DNA of 64,000 bases from Brachypodium distachyon (GCF_000005505.3 NC_016135.3:21608613-21672612), one strand, 5' to 3'; numbered from the stretch's first letter, positions 37,710 through 48,979 are shown. Numbers and translations: made by a program. Notes: generated from the sequence alone by a model not told the origin.

Positions 37710-37849
37710 TGTTTGATGATATTTTGTACAAGTCCAATAATTGATCTGGATATTAAAAAAAAGAAAACAGGGAATATGACACATGCAGCAGCGTGTACGT
37801 CTGCATATATTCATGCAGGAGCACTTGAGAATTTTCGTTGCAGGCAGCT
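37710..37849. repeat. Direct repeat copy B, 140 bp
   Basis: Second copy of the 35555-35692 module, in the same orientation. It lies about 260 bases upstream of a TATA box at 38113. Confidence 0.92.
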
Positions 37850-38112
37850 TGACTGCGTACGTGCATACACGATGGACCTAGCTGGTGCATGTCCCAGCCA
37901 AGGCAGCATGCGTGCGCTCGAGTTCGGCTGGAGAGCTAGTTAGCTAATCAAAAGAGTCCTGCTGTTTGTTCGACCGAGGGTTCGCGTCAACAAGCAGGGG
38001 TCCAGAGGAGATAAACACAAGAAGAGGAAATCGCGCGCGCGGACGGAACAGATAAGGATGCCGGCCAGCGTAACTACGCGGAGATCTCGGAGTGTATCGG
38101 TTCATCCGCTGC

Positions 38113-38122
38113 CTATATAAAG
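38113..38122 (+). promoter_or_regulatory. TATA box of an unresolved transcription unit
   Basis: CTATATAAAG followed by a leader containing GACGGAGGAAACG and, at 38281, an ATG in a fair context (TTTCATGGCTTC). Confidence 0.6.
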
Positions 38123-38139
38123 CGCAGCACCCCACGGTG

Positions 38140-38953
38140 CACGGGGGCTTTTTTTCAGACTTCAGAGACGGAGGAAACGCCTGGCGAGACGAACAGATCA
38201 AGCACCGGCGCTCGGTCGGACGAAGCGATCACACGTGCGGAGGCGTACAGGTTCATCAAACTCCATCAACATCAATTTCATGGCTTCAGGTAACGACTAC
38301 GGTGAGTATTAATCTACTCCTGCCCCTATCCTCGGCTCGATCCTCTCTTACATCTAGCACGGTGATGGTGCTGTGGAGCCCGAGCACGGTCGCCCAGCTC
38401 AGCCATCTACAGAGCTTGACGGCATGATGTCCTCGGTCGCTTTTCAAGGTGACCATGATGGCCATCGCGCGCCGCCGTCGATGCAGGTACAAGAGGATCG
38501 TCGTGTTAGGACACCCGCCCGACGCGGAGCGCCGTTCTCATCGACAACTCGCCGACGTCCGTCCGAGAGCCACCATGCGCGATGGTGCGGACGTGGGCGA
38601 CGTCGCAGAGCACTACCTTCAGACCGACGAGGCTCGGCGACAAGGTGGGCGTGGCCACGGCTAAGGCCACGCTCAACGGCGCGTGTACTGTCTTGTACAC
38701 GGGTTCTGCCGGCACCCACACCATCACCCCACCCATACATGCATAGGTGACGTGAAGCGAAGACATGAAGACGGCCACAACAGCTTAATCGGAGGTTTCT
38801 CGCGGGTCTAGCCCTGCGGGAGTAATTAAGCAGGAGCCTTTCGAGGCCCCGTGAACCAGGAGATGACCACAATCGCCTTGTCAATCAAGCCGTGCAAGCA
38901 GGCCACGGAGCGTACGAGGAATTGTATTTTGTAATCTCAAACAGATTAATAAA
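38140..38953 (+). other. Unresolved gene-like unit, possibly a pseudogene
   Basis: A TATA box, an untranslated leader, an ATG at 38281 (MASGNDY), a good donor (GTGAGT at 38301-38306) and a GC-rich body to about 38800 are followed by AATAAA at 38948-38953. I could not find a splice pattern that keeps a long frame: joining 38300 to the AG at 38358-38359 meets TGA at once. The longest plus-strand frame inside (38373-38750) is arginine-rich with no known domain. It may be a gene with an intron that I misplaced, a non-coding RNA or a decayed gene. The product is unknown. Confidence 0.35.
38948..38953 (+). terminator. Possible poly(A) signal of the unresolved unit
   Basis: AATAAA at the right distance from the GC-rich body that follows the TATA box at 38113. 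Confidence 0.4.
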
Positions 38954-39849
38954 ATATACGATTCCTCCCATTTTTCTTGTATACACAGTACACTGGCACG
39001 TCCGCAATTTTTCTTAGTTTTCCTGGTGCGACGGGATCTATTTTTTCCTCGTCGGAAAATATTTCTTGAGCCAAACACGTGGATTTGGTTCATGGCTGGT
39101 TGAGCGTTCCACGTCGTATGGCCCACCCTGGAGGTGTATGTTGGTGCATGAACTCTCTGTGGACTAGGCGTGAAGCGTGAAGGGCCCGTGCCGTGCCGAG
39201 TCGAGCTGGAATTGTACCGGCCGACCACACTGGACACTGGAGCAGCGTCAGTGCTCGTGGTGTGTGGGCAAATGGGCAATGGCCGAGTTTCTTCCGGTTC
39301 CGTTACTTTCCCACGCTTGTACTAGTGCTTAAGCCAAACACAAATCAGCATTGGAAATCTTGGCAGATAGACCACACAATGTTTCTCAACCAAACCAGCC
39401 AGATAATTGACGATTTGACGTCCACGCGGAGATCAGTTTCGAACAAGAAAATGAAGAAAAATGCTCACGCGGAGCACGATTAATTCGGATCCCCAACTCA
39501 TCGATCCCAAGCACGATTTCCTCTTTAAAAAACGAGTCTGATATAGCGTCCGTGCCAACTCCACCGGACAGCGACGCTGATCGATGGGCGGCCCGTGCAC
39601 TCGATACATGCGGTTAACCTGCAAATTAGGCAGTTTCCCGTCTGAGGCTGACATGCCGGTGCTAGCCCGGGGGCGCACAGCCGCACAGACTCCTGCTGGC
39701 TGCTGTCACGAGCTTCTTGCAGCTGCAGTGCATGTGGTAATTTAAGGAGAAAAGTATGCTTTCAATACTCATGCTCTGACAGACTTCTTAACAAGGTCAT
39801 AATTGACCTTGTTAAGCCCGGTCAATTATGATCTTAAAGCTGTTTGGCA
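38954..39849. other. Intergenic
   Basis: No gene seen. A 13-bp-arm palindrome (CTTAACAAGGTCA, 39787-39816) sits just outside the inverted-repeat element that follows. Confidence 0.5.
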
Positions 39850-40505
39850 TGTTAGAAAAAGGATGATCCGGTCAAGATTTCTACTTTAAACTTTGATCTT
39901 TTAGGCAAAGTCTGAATTGACTCTAACATCTTAATTCTTGGATTTCCAATCCTAACCTTACGAATCCTGATTAATTAAGGCATTTATTCCTGGAAAAATC
40001 TGTTTGGTGGACTTTCGGCGCCTGGAGGAGCAGCGTCGCACGTGGGGCCCCAAGGGGCGGCGGCGGAGCTTTGACAAGCCGGCGAAATTTTTGTGATTTT
40101 TGTATTTTCTCCTGATCTTCATCAGTGTCGGGTGTGTGGCGTGACCGCCACTGATGAGGTGCCCAATCAGTAACGGGTGGCGTGCCCGCCACCGATTTGC
40201 ACCTCATCACTGGCATGCAGGTTGCGGCGGGTGAGACGCCCGCTACTGATGTCATTTTACGCCCGTTGCTAATGATTCATTATGTAGTAATGACATAGAC
40301 TTAACTCACGAGAATTTGTAAGCCTACTCATCAATCCTAGAACCATGTTAGCGAAAACGATCAACCAAACACGATTTCTGGGATTAAGGATTTTAATTAA
40401 CCGGGATTAGTAAAGTCAGGGTTCGAAATTCAAGGATTAGAAGGTTAAGGTCCGGTTCAGACTTTGTCTACGAAGTGAGGGTTTAAAATAGATTTTTCTC
40501 TAATT
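39850..40505. mobile_element. Element with long (~150 bp) terminal inverted repeats
   Basis: The left arm (about 39850-40015) and the right arm (about 40345-40505) are imperfect reverse complements over most of their length. Matching anchors are GGCAAAGTCTGAA with TTCAGACTTTGTCT, TTGGATTTC with GAAATTCAAGG, GATTAATTAAGG with TTTTAATTAACC, and CTGTTTGGTGGA with TCAACCAAACACG. The loop is GC-rich and holds CACTA-like subterminal motifs. No transposase is present. It could be a Mutator-like or foldback element; the exact ends and target duplication are not resolved. Confidence 0.65.
40110..40270. repeat. CACTA-like subterminal repeat relic
   Basis: Short alternating motifs (CGCCACTGATGAGG, CAGTAACGGGTGGCG, CGCCACCGATTT, GCCCGCTACTGATGTC, GCCCGTTGCTAATGA) resemble the direct and inverted subterminal repeats of grass CACTA transposons. 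No CACTA/TAGTG terminus is seen, so this is a fragment in the loop of the inverted-repeat element. Confidence 0.5.
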
Positions 40506-40897
40506 TAAGCTGCCCTACTTGAGTTCTTTTATTTGCGGCTCTGCCCTACTTGAGTTCTTGCTTCGGTTAGAGCATGTTTCGCTGTCGTTTCTGCTGACGA
40601 AAGACTTGAATATTCATACACAGACAAATTTGGTCTGTATAAAAAACAAGTGTGAGACGTGCGGCCGGCATGGTTTGTTTATAGTTTGACGTGCAGCGAT
40701 TGTATTGGAATTTTCAACTGAAAATAATTAAAACTTTAAATTTTGTGACCTTCATATTTTATGGAAATGAATAAAATAGAAATGAGAGTAAAGAAAATAA
40801 GTGTGCAAGAGTTTGCCTTATTATCGTGTAGCGTGAAAGGAAAATCAAAACAAGAAGGCCCAACTGTCATACGGTCACTGCTTTCATTATATTTTAT

Positions 40898-42150
40898 TTT
40901 TTGAGAGAACGGGCGTGTCATTCAACGTCAAACAAAGTCATTACAAATGTTTTCCTGCTCCTCCCGGACAGGGACAGGGTGGAGCACATTAACACACCCG
41001 AACACGCACACCGTCTAGCGAAGCCGGCGATATCATGCGCAGCCAGATTAGCCTCTCTATTAATCTTCGAAATCTTGGTGTGAGGGAGACGGCGTAGCTG
41101 GGCCTTGACCTGATCGGCGACCGAGCTGAACTCACTTCCGCCGACATCTTTGCAATTGAGTTCCTGGACCACAGCAAGCCAGTCACTCTCTAGACATAAG
41201 GGTTGGTGGATCAGGTGGAGAAGATTCTGCAGACCCCGAAGAGCCGCCAGAGCTTCAGCCGTGGCAGCGTTGTTACACCTGATATCAGCCCCCCACGCCG
41301 TACCGATCGTGAGACCGGAGTGATCGCGAAGGATGGCACCCCAAGAGCCGCTCGAGTCCTCTTGGATGTAGCTGGCGTCGACGTTCAGCTTCAGCCAACC
41401 CAGGATTGGGGGATCCCAGCTGACGGGGGTAGGGGCCGCCGGCGGCGGGGCGACCGAGAACCCCGGCAACACAGCTTTTCCATGGTCGTCTTGAGAGATG
41501 GGATGGGGGACGGCATAGCCGGGGCTGAGGCCAATAAGCAGGGCGATCGAGGTCTTGATGCCACAGTCCCCATTGTTGAAAATAATGTTGTTTCTGTGGT
41601 GTCACGCTCTCCACCAGAGCATGAGGAGCTTTGCTCTGGTATCGCCGTCGACTTTGGAAAGGGTGATCAGGACCCAATCTTCCCCAGAGTAGATTAAGGA
41701 TTTCTCGCTAGACAAACACCAAAAAATTCTCATAGCCTCTCTCAATAAGCGGGATCTAGTGCACCTCATCACAGCATGGAAGCCATCTTCGGGTTCGGCA
41801 CCACAAATCTAACAGGTGGGGATCTCCTTTGGGATACGTCGTGCTCTGTTAGTCTGCACTGCAAGGGCTTCGGTAGCAAGCTTCCAACCAAAGACCCAGA
41901 TTTTTGGTTGGACGTCGGTTTTCCAGATCATTTCCCAAATGCGACAATCACCGTCGGGCCGGCCACTTCCTTGTCCAGAGGGGAGGTTGTTTATCTGATC
42001 AGCCAGCGCGAGGCGGTACGCGCTGCGGACAGTGAACACACCGGAAGGTTCATGGTGCCAGGCGATGGTGTCATTAGTTCCCGGAAGGGCAACGGTCACT
42101 GCTTTCATGGATGCAATGAGAAGACACGCGGTAGAAACTAGCAGGTACAT
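40898..42150 (-). pseudogene. LINE relic: zf-RVT and RNase H-like 3' end
   Basis: The minus strand first encodes, at 42150-41809, a zf-RVT lead-in (FTVRSAYRLA, IWKTDVQPKIWVFGWKLA). A cysteine motif follows in which an expected codon has become TAG, and then a plant RNase H-like domain (GWLKLNVDASYI, SGSWGAILRDHSG, EALAALRGL, ESDWLAVVQELN, KINREANLAAHDIAG) that ends at a stop near 40918. Further stops separate the parts, so it is dead. An A-rich tail reads at 40885-40902. It is a different lineage from the relic at 2690-4344, and only the 3' third of an element is left. Confidence 0.85.
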
Positions 42151-42216
42151 CCTTCGTTCCTAAGTATAAGATGTTCTAAGAAAACTCTGCCAACATTTAG
42201 AGTCTAGATTAGTTTT

Positions 42217-42412
42217 GGCCGAAACCCTAAGCAAGACTCGGATGCGGACTTAAATTAGGGTTTGGTCATGTGAAGCACGAGAATAGCAATCATAGTCGGC
42301 ATGAGAAAGTTTTATGGCCGAAACCCTAAACAAGTCTTGGATCCGGACTTAAATTTGGGTTCGGTCATCTGAAGCACGAGAAAATATAATCGGAATCCAT
42401 ATGAGAAATGTG
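42217..42412. repeat. Tandem repeat, ~99-bp period
   Basis: GGCCGAAACCCTAAGCAAG at 42217 recurs at 42316. GGACTTAAATTAGGGTTTGG and GTGAAGCACGAGAA follow in both with small changes. A third partial copy (TTCGGACTTAGATTAGGGTTTG) lies at 42548, beyond an inserted MITE. Confidence 0.85.
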
Positions 42413-42425
42413 AAACTATAAACAA

Positions 42426-42542
42426 TACTCCCTCCGATCCTAAATTGTTGTCGAAATATTACATGTATCTAGACGTATTTTAAGAATAGATACATCCATA
42501 TTTGGGCAAATTTGAGTTAAGAATTTAGGATCAGAGGGAGTA
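42426..42542. mobile_element. Stowaway MITE, 117 bp
   Basis: TA-CTCCCTCCGATCC left end and GGATCAGAGGGAG-TA right end, with internal ACATGTATCTAGACG and AGATACATCCATATTTG. Same length and core as those at 50564 and 58664. Confidence 0.93.
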
Positions 42543-43597
42543 CTCAAATTCGGACTTAGATTAGGGTTTGAACTTGTTGTTGTTCTAGAAAACAACAGGA
42601 GTACGGGGTGCCAATGCGCGATGGCTCAATTGGACAAGTTTGACATGTCGATATTTTTTGAATAGTTTCGGTCGACCCTGCGGGCACGACTTAGTCCTAT
42701 GTTAGGAGAGGCTTCGAGGGGGTCGTTAGCCGGGTGTTTGGGCCGAACTCGTCTTCCCAAATCACCTATGGCGAGAGAGATCTAGGGGCTGCCTCGGACT
42801 TGGGCCGAACTTGTCTTCCCAAGTAGTGAGGTTGAGATACCCTCGAGACTCTAACCCGATCTCTCTACTTCGAATCGAGGTCGTACTAGACGGCTCGGAA
42901 CCTCGAAACTAGGCTTCCTAAGTCACGTCCTCGAGGTCGAGTCGAGACTAGGCTCGACCCAAGCACTCGAGAGCGGGCTCCTTAGGTTGCTCTAACTCTC
43001 TCCCATTTGATCTTATTCCAATGGAGAATGAATGATACATGCCTCCATGGGGGGTATTTATAGCCTAAAGGTCCATGACAAAAGACCATGGCTATCCTTG
43101 AGGGAGAGAGAAAGTGAGGGTAAAGTGGTAAACTCATCCCTAGAGGTTTCTTGGCCCCTACTCAAGCTTCTCTTCTCCTTTGACCTTGGCATGAGAGGTT
43201 TTGACTCGTTGACTCCTTTGACCGACGCCTAATTGGCATGGCTATGCCTCGTTGGCAAATTGACCAGTCTTTGGGATTTGTTGACTTGGTCGTCGTCACG
43301 TAGGATTACGACCCAACCCATGTAAGGAATTTATTATATTACAACAGAACTAGTTTTGAGCAACTTTCACTTTTTAACCTTTTGATGACTTTTTATTAAA
43401 TCTATCATGGTATATATCTTCGTAGTATATTTATATGATATTGCTCATATAAGTAGATTCTTTATAAACTTGGTCAAAATTGGATAAGTTTGACTTGGGA
43501 CAAAGTTAAAACATCTTAAATTCAGAAACCGAGGTAATAGCAATCAAGGAAGTGCAATCCAAAAGAGAGAAAAGGGGGTCGAGTTCCGGCCCTATAT

Positions 43598-43789
43598 ATG
43601 GAGGCCACGGGCTTGATCGACTCACCCGTTTATAAGGAAACCTGCTTGGGAGATCCTCTTTCCCCTTTCCTCTTTAATTTTGCAGCTGATTGGCTCGCTA
43701 AGATGATTTTTAAAGCTGTCTCAAAACTTAACTGGTGGCATGATTCCTTAGATTATTCCGCTTGGTGTTTGCCATTCTGCAGTATGTAA
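43598..43789 (+). pseudogene. LINE reverse-transcriptase fragment
   Basis: A short frame containing LGDPLSPFLFNFAADWLAKMI, the RT motif around GDPLSPxLFN of plant non-LTR retrotransposons. Nothing upstream or downstream continues the domain, so it is an isolated scrap of about 60 codons. Confidence 0.8.
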
Positions 43790-45568
43790 ATGGTATACTT
43801 TGTTGTTGGTGTGGTAAGGTTTTTCAATTCTGATTGTACGCTCCCAGATGAAGATTAGCTTGCATTTTTTAATGTATATGGTTCTCAATTACGTAAGAGA
43901 TTCTCTTGTGGCAGCAGCCACGTCGGCAAACAACACCAGCTACCATGATTTGGACCGTATGCGACAATAGCGGACTGAGTTCAGGGAGTCAGATGCTTGA
44001 TTTCGTGCATTGTTAACCTACTGACGTGCTCGAACGCATGTGCTGCCTCAATTCTAGTGTGGCCCGACCAAAACAGGCAATGGGTGCAACGGGCCAACGG
44101 GCGATGATATGCCAGGTAGAATTTGGCCCATAACTATACATTTATACCAAGTTTGTGGATCGAAACTAACTTATGCGGGCGCGTTTGGATCTACGACAAA
44201 AGCTAAACTAGCCTTGCCGAGCAAGCATGGGTGTTTGGTGGCAACCTGGCCTCCAACTGCCGATAAGTCCTGGCTCTCGGAGGAGAGCCGATTTGGCTCG
44301 CTCACGCTGGCAAACGGACGAGCGCGAAGGTGGATTGCTGTGTGGTGGAAGGGCGCGCATACACCAGCAGGGTAACTTCCTTGTACCGGGTCTTTTTTTT
44401 TTGTCAGCTCTTGCTCAAACGGGCTACTCCAGTATAAATCTAGCCTGGCAAAGCTGGATCGGCTACTAATCAAACGTTCCCGCAATAGCTGGTTGGCAGC
44501 AAGCTCGTGGGCTGCATGGTGACCCTCGCCACGACGCCATCGGCGTATATATCGCCGCGAGCGCCGAGCGCCGCTTGACATCGCCCATTCCTTCAACGAA
44601 ACCTCGGAGGCACGTCAGATGGCAAGCAGCCAGCTCGTTGCTTCGTTACTCGATACGATTCGCACGAGACGAGGCGTTGCCGAAGGCCGTTGAGCCCGAT
44701 ATCTGCCGTTCCCTGACTCTCGGCGCAGCTCATTCCCTCGCTCTCTGAGACTCTGACACGCCAAAGAAAACAGAGACATGGTTGAGCCGTACAATTTCGC
44801 CCCTCGCTGATGCAGCTCATCCTCCTCCAAATGTTAGCAGAAGTAGCATCCTCGAACGAAGCCTTCAGCTACGCGGCGGCGGCTGTGCTTGTCGACGGCC
44901 GGCTCCAGCGCAACGCCGCCACGTTTGAGATTGATCTCATTTCGTGTAGAGAAGCCCAGCACATTCCGTGTATTTGGGAGCCTACATATCTCGTATGTGG
45001 GAAATTTATATGTAGCCGGTTTGGCTGTGTGGCACTACGATCACACCAGTTCGTACACTGTTGATGTACTCGCTCCGTTCCATAATTCTTGTCGAAATAG
45101 TACATGTATCTAGACATTTTTTAGAAATAGATATATCCATTTTTGATCAAATTTGCTACCAGCATCAGCCTAACGGTCATGCTTGGAGCTAACAACCGGT
45201 AGCGGGGGTTAGCAATAAGCCCTGAAGAAATAATAAACATTAAACCCCGAGCGCTAGGCATGCCCTAGCAACTTAGCGGGCTCCGATACTGTTTTTGTTC
45301 CAAGCCAAGAAGATCAAGACCACCACCGACTTATGGGATGTTGCTACCCTGAGAGGGTAAAACAAACTAGCCTGACCTGACATTTATTCAAGGAAACCAA
45401 ACGATACAAAGTGAGTAAAGCTTTCTCGGCAAAAAAAAAAGTGAGTAAAGCAAGGAAAAAGCAAGCAAAACAAGTAGCTTCCCATAAAATCCTCTACCAG
45501 ACCGTCGCACTCGTCAGTCGCAGACTCGCAGCTACAGGCTGATGAAACAAACCATGGAATCGCCGGGA
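43790..45568. other. Intergenic
   Basis: No gene recognised. GC-rich open frames at 44109-44600 and 44593-44830 lack domains. A truncated Stowaway MITE is at about 45067-45155. The 3' UTR of the bHLH gene lies at the right end. Confidence 0.45.
45067..45155. mobile_element. Truncated Stowaway MITE
   Basis: TACTCGCTCCGTTCCATAAT, then ACATGTATCTAGAC and GATATATCCATTTTTGATCAAATTTG: the 117-bp Stowaway family without its right terminus. Confidence 0.7.
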
Positions 45569-47743
45569 TCATTGGTACAGGGAGCTCTTGTACGGCGGAG
45601 TCAAGCAGTCCAACAGGCTATTATCTCGGAGAAGTTGTGGGGTGCATGAAACAGGTACCAAGCAAAGACCTCTGCTCCTCAAATCATGTTCTACCCCTGC
45701 CTTCTGCTCCTCTTGACCTCCCCATTGAAAGTGCACCTGGAAAAAAGAATGATGATAGCGCATCGTGATGAGGTATTGTTTCATGAAAAGGATTGGGAGC
45801 TTTGGACTTCAATACTAATCACTCTTATTATGGATCGGAGGGAGTACCTTTTTTGTGCTATTCTCGATGTAGGGTTCACTGTATAACTGTCCAAGTCAGA
45901 AAAATGGGTAAGTAGTCAGCATGGTACTAACAGTTAGTATTACTTTAACTTCAGAAAAAGTGGGTTGCTGATTGTGACTTGGTGGTGGTGTGAGTGTCCC
46001 TGTTCTTTATGTTCATTAGTCTCTAGACAATGACAGCATGCTCATTCTTTATAAAAGGCTGGGCATGACATAGAAATCACTAATAAAGAGGAATAACAAG
46101 TCAATGTAAGAAATGATTAGTGAACGCAGCAATAATATGAAGCACTGGGTGCAACTGTGCATTGGATCTTGATGCTACCGGGTGTATTTACATGGTTCCG
46201 TTGCAGTATATTTCTCTGGAACCTTGGTATCATATGAATGCAGTAACCTCTGTTGGCAAAGCATGCAGCGACAATATGTGAAAAGAACTGTGGTGATGAT
46301 ACCTGTATTTGCTCATATAGATATTCAATGTGTTTGATGGTTTCAAGCAGCACTGACGCTCTATCTGTCTGACAAAACACAACTTTTACATGGAGTTAGC
46401 AGCAAGAAGAAATGAATAGAAGATCATATTGATATTTTCATCTAATGGCAAAACATGCATCAAGAATATTGTACCTTTCCATAAGGCGAGACGATGTGCT
46501 GCAATGCTATAACTTTCTCTCTCTCCCCCACGGGTGCCTGTGTCTGTGTTTGTCTCGAAACAAGTATATCAAGTGCTTGGTGAAAAAGTTTTAACCAGTT
46601 CACTAAATATTCTTCATTATTAGTAGTTACCTTGGGAGGTGATGTATGTGAAGTATCTTGCTTAGACTTCCTCTGACTGCCTCCCAACTTTTCCTCTGAT
46701 TTTCTCTTCTTAAGACCACTCGCTGCACCACTTCCATTTCTACTACAAGTCCTTGCCTGCAACTGCAAGAATCGAATGTACACAGAGCTCACTTGTGTAG
46801 ACTGTAGAGTAGGACACATTGTAAACAATAACAAGTTCTACTCTATTATTACTTAGCAATACAAATTAGCATGTCAATCTTACCGAGGTAATATGTTGCA
46901 CATGTTGATTGGCACGTGTTAATTCTGTGTCTGATCTGTATTCACTGAAAGAGACAGCATCCGGCAAACTCCTAGCATCATCCATTACTTGGTCCTCCGG
47001 AAAAACCATTCCATTCCCTGTGCTGGAATAACCCAAAGAGCTTCCCTGAATTGCAACGCTACTAGGGAGCATTTGCTGCAGAAATGCATTCACAGGAGCT
47101 TGCTGCTGGTTGCCATCTCGTTTCACCTCAAGGCTGTGGCATGGTATGCGAACCATTATGCTGTCTTGCACCAATGTACTGTTCCCCAGGCACTCCAGCG
47201 GCGAGCTCGTATACTCATCGTTCCTGATGGGCAAAGCACTGGAGCCAGTGCACTGGCTGGCGCTGTGCAAACCATATGGAGCTGATCCAGCCATGCTGCT
47301 GCAGGCGCCGCCGTCCAACCCTTTGAGGTAGTCGCATGCCGCCGTGGGGAAATCCTCGAGCATTTCCGGCATCGCCTTCCTCGCTTCGAGCAAGGAAAGG
47401 AAGTCCATCCCATAGCCGTTGCTTCCCACATGCTCGGTGCTGCTCCCAGGAGCTCCTGTGCTTCTGAAAATGTTGTTTCATCAAACTCTTGTCAGTTGTC
47501 ACTGGACAAGTATCAACAAGCGTATGACATGCGTACTCACAGGACAGTCTGGTTCCCCTGATACCTGCCTGGCAGGCCTGTGTGGGTCAATGACGTGAGG
47601 TCTGTGCAGAAAGCCACAGGGTCAGTAGCAATGCCTGCGTAGGGACTCCATGAGGGGATGGGCGCATGCTCCCAGAAGCCGCCGGTTGGTGAAGTGGAGG
47701 AGCTGCTATAACCAACTGGGCACTCGGGTGCTTGTTGGGCCAT
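45569..47743 (-). CDS. bHLH transcription factor, DLRSRGLCLVPVS family
   Basis: Exons 47541-47743, 46884-47463, 46631-46762, 46475-46543, 46303-46368 and 45569-45736 join to 1218 bases, 405 residues. The N-terminal half is low-complexity (MAQQAPECPVGYSSSS; GMDFLSLLEARKAMPEML). A basic linker (SGLKKRKSEEKLGG) leads to the helix-loop-helix: EREKVIALQHIVSPYGK, then TDRASVLLETIKHIEYLYEQIQ. The conserved tail EHDLRSRGLCLVPVSCT marks the plant subgroup that includes bHLH112/113/123-type factors. The basic region lacks the usual His-Glu-Arg E-box residues, as in relatives. The role is nuclear DNA binding or dimerisation; targets are unknown. Usual relatives carry a short LSxPYL exon between the second helix and the tail, which I could not find; the direct junction 46303 to 45736 keeps frame but may skip an exon. 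An upstream open frame (to 47815) starts at GTG and is not used. Confidence 0.85.
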
Positions 47744-48770
47744 GAAATATACTGAGCTAGCTGCTGCGCTGCATATGCCTGAGCATTTGTATAGAACAGA
47801 AGATGGGGGCACCAAGTGATGGCGTCAATTTTATAGGTGCTTGGAGTTCCCTTTTGTTCTCACCTTCCAAGGGTGTGTTTTTATCTAAGATGTATGCCCT
47901 TATGGGAGCATTTCAAATTCTAGCAAATGGTTGATTTTACTTTTACTTGGAAGCAACACATGACTTCACCTAAAAATGAAGAAGCCTAATTCTGGTAGTC
48001 AAGTCAGCACTGAGGTATGCGGTGAGATGGAATGCTTCTTAATTCTGAATTCTGATACATTTGATGAACTTGGTTGGGAATCTGAAGTCCTACGAAGTGG
48101 TAAGGAAACTAATATCAAGACTGTTTTGGTGGCAAATCATTGTGTTCTGGATATAGTGAATGGATGGTCCATGAAGTTATGTGCACCACATAGACAATGT
48201 TCAGTAAATTGTTCTACTGTGAGATCTCATCTCCCAGAAAAAGGGCCACGCGATGTCGAGTGACTCGAGTCATGTATCCCATCATTGGAAAGAAAAAAAA
48301 ACTAATTCAGATTCACATTTCCCTTAACCCCATGTAAAATTGTAAAAGTGACAAGATTGTCATTTAGATGCCACCCCAAATCTAGCATAAGGGATGCTAT
48401 AGCCTTTGGGAAACAGATACTGTGGGTGCTGGAGAGAGAGACTGCAGTCAACACAAGTAGAAAGATCCTACCTTTGGGTTGGGAGCGGACGAGTGGCGTT
48501 GGTGTGCCAAGGAAAATTTCAGATTACTTCTAGCCTCTTGCAGGGTATGGGTCGAAGGGAAGCAGAGCCTGGACATGCTGTGGAATTTGAAAAACTTCAC
48601 AATCTCGAAAACAAAATCTTATTTCTCGAAGAAAAATACAGTACCTGAAACAGCTTCTGTTGGCAGTCACTGGTAACAAGAAATGTACTTTCTCACCATA
48701 AGATCTCTGTACTTTTCATAAAGGCAAGAGGTCATGATACTCATAATGAGCAAAAATTAGCAGTTACAGA
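47744..48770. other. 5' flank of the bHLH gene
   Basis: Promoter and upstream sequence of the minus-strand bHLH gene. No other gene is seen; short frames at 47976-48263 and 48406-48676 have no domain. Confidence 0.5.
48763..48770. repeat. hAT target site duplication, left (GTTACAGA)
   Basis: GTTACAGA before CAGTGGCGGAGG, repeated exactly at 48980-48987. Confidence 0.92.
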
Positions 48771-48979
48771 CAGTGGCGGAGGCAGGGACCAGGCCAGCCC
48801 TGGCCCTGGCCCTGCCCCCCCCCCCCCCCCCCCCCCATGATTTCGTATTTTTACTTAAGTCGTTGTATAATCTATGCAATTTCATCATATGAGCTTCATA
48901 TTCTTATGCTTTGGCCCTCCCTAATAAATCAACCTTCTATTCTGGCCCTTCCTATATTATTTTCCTGCCTCCGCCCCTG
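48771..48979. mobile_element. hAT-type MITE, 209 bp, with poly(C) tract
   Basis: Starts CAGTGGCGGAGGCAGG and ends CCTGCCTCCGCCCCTG: 16-bp terminal inverted repeats with one mismatch, and an exact 8-bp target duplication as made by hAT transposases. It holds a run of 22 C (48815-48836) and an AT-rich core. There is no transposase, so it must have been moved in trans. Confidence 0.93.

Larger units (their letters stand above)
42151..43590. other. Intergenic with repeats and possible LTR scrap
   Basis: Holds a ~100-bp tandem repeat, one Stowaway MITE, and a stretch (42600-43330) that on the minus strand has a GGCTATAAATACCCCCC promoter-like motif, which may be part of an LTR. No gene is seen. 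Confidence 0.45.

Noticed and set aside
35555..37849. The 139-bp repeats as LTRs of a TRIM element
   Set aside because: No matching target duplication, primer site or polypurine tract, and the repeat end runs past CA.
44170..44480. Possible transposon with GCGTTTGGAT-like ends
   Set aside because: The two ends match over only a few bases and no target duplication is seen.
47744..47815. Upstream start of the bHLH protein
   Set aside because: The extra residues would need a GTG start. The first ATG is at 47743.
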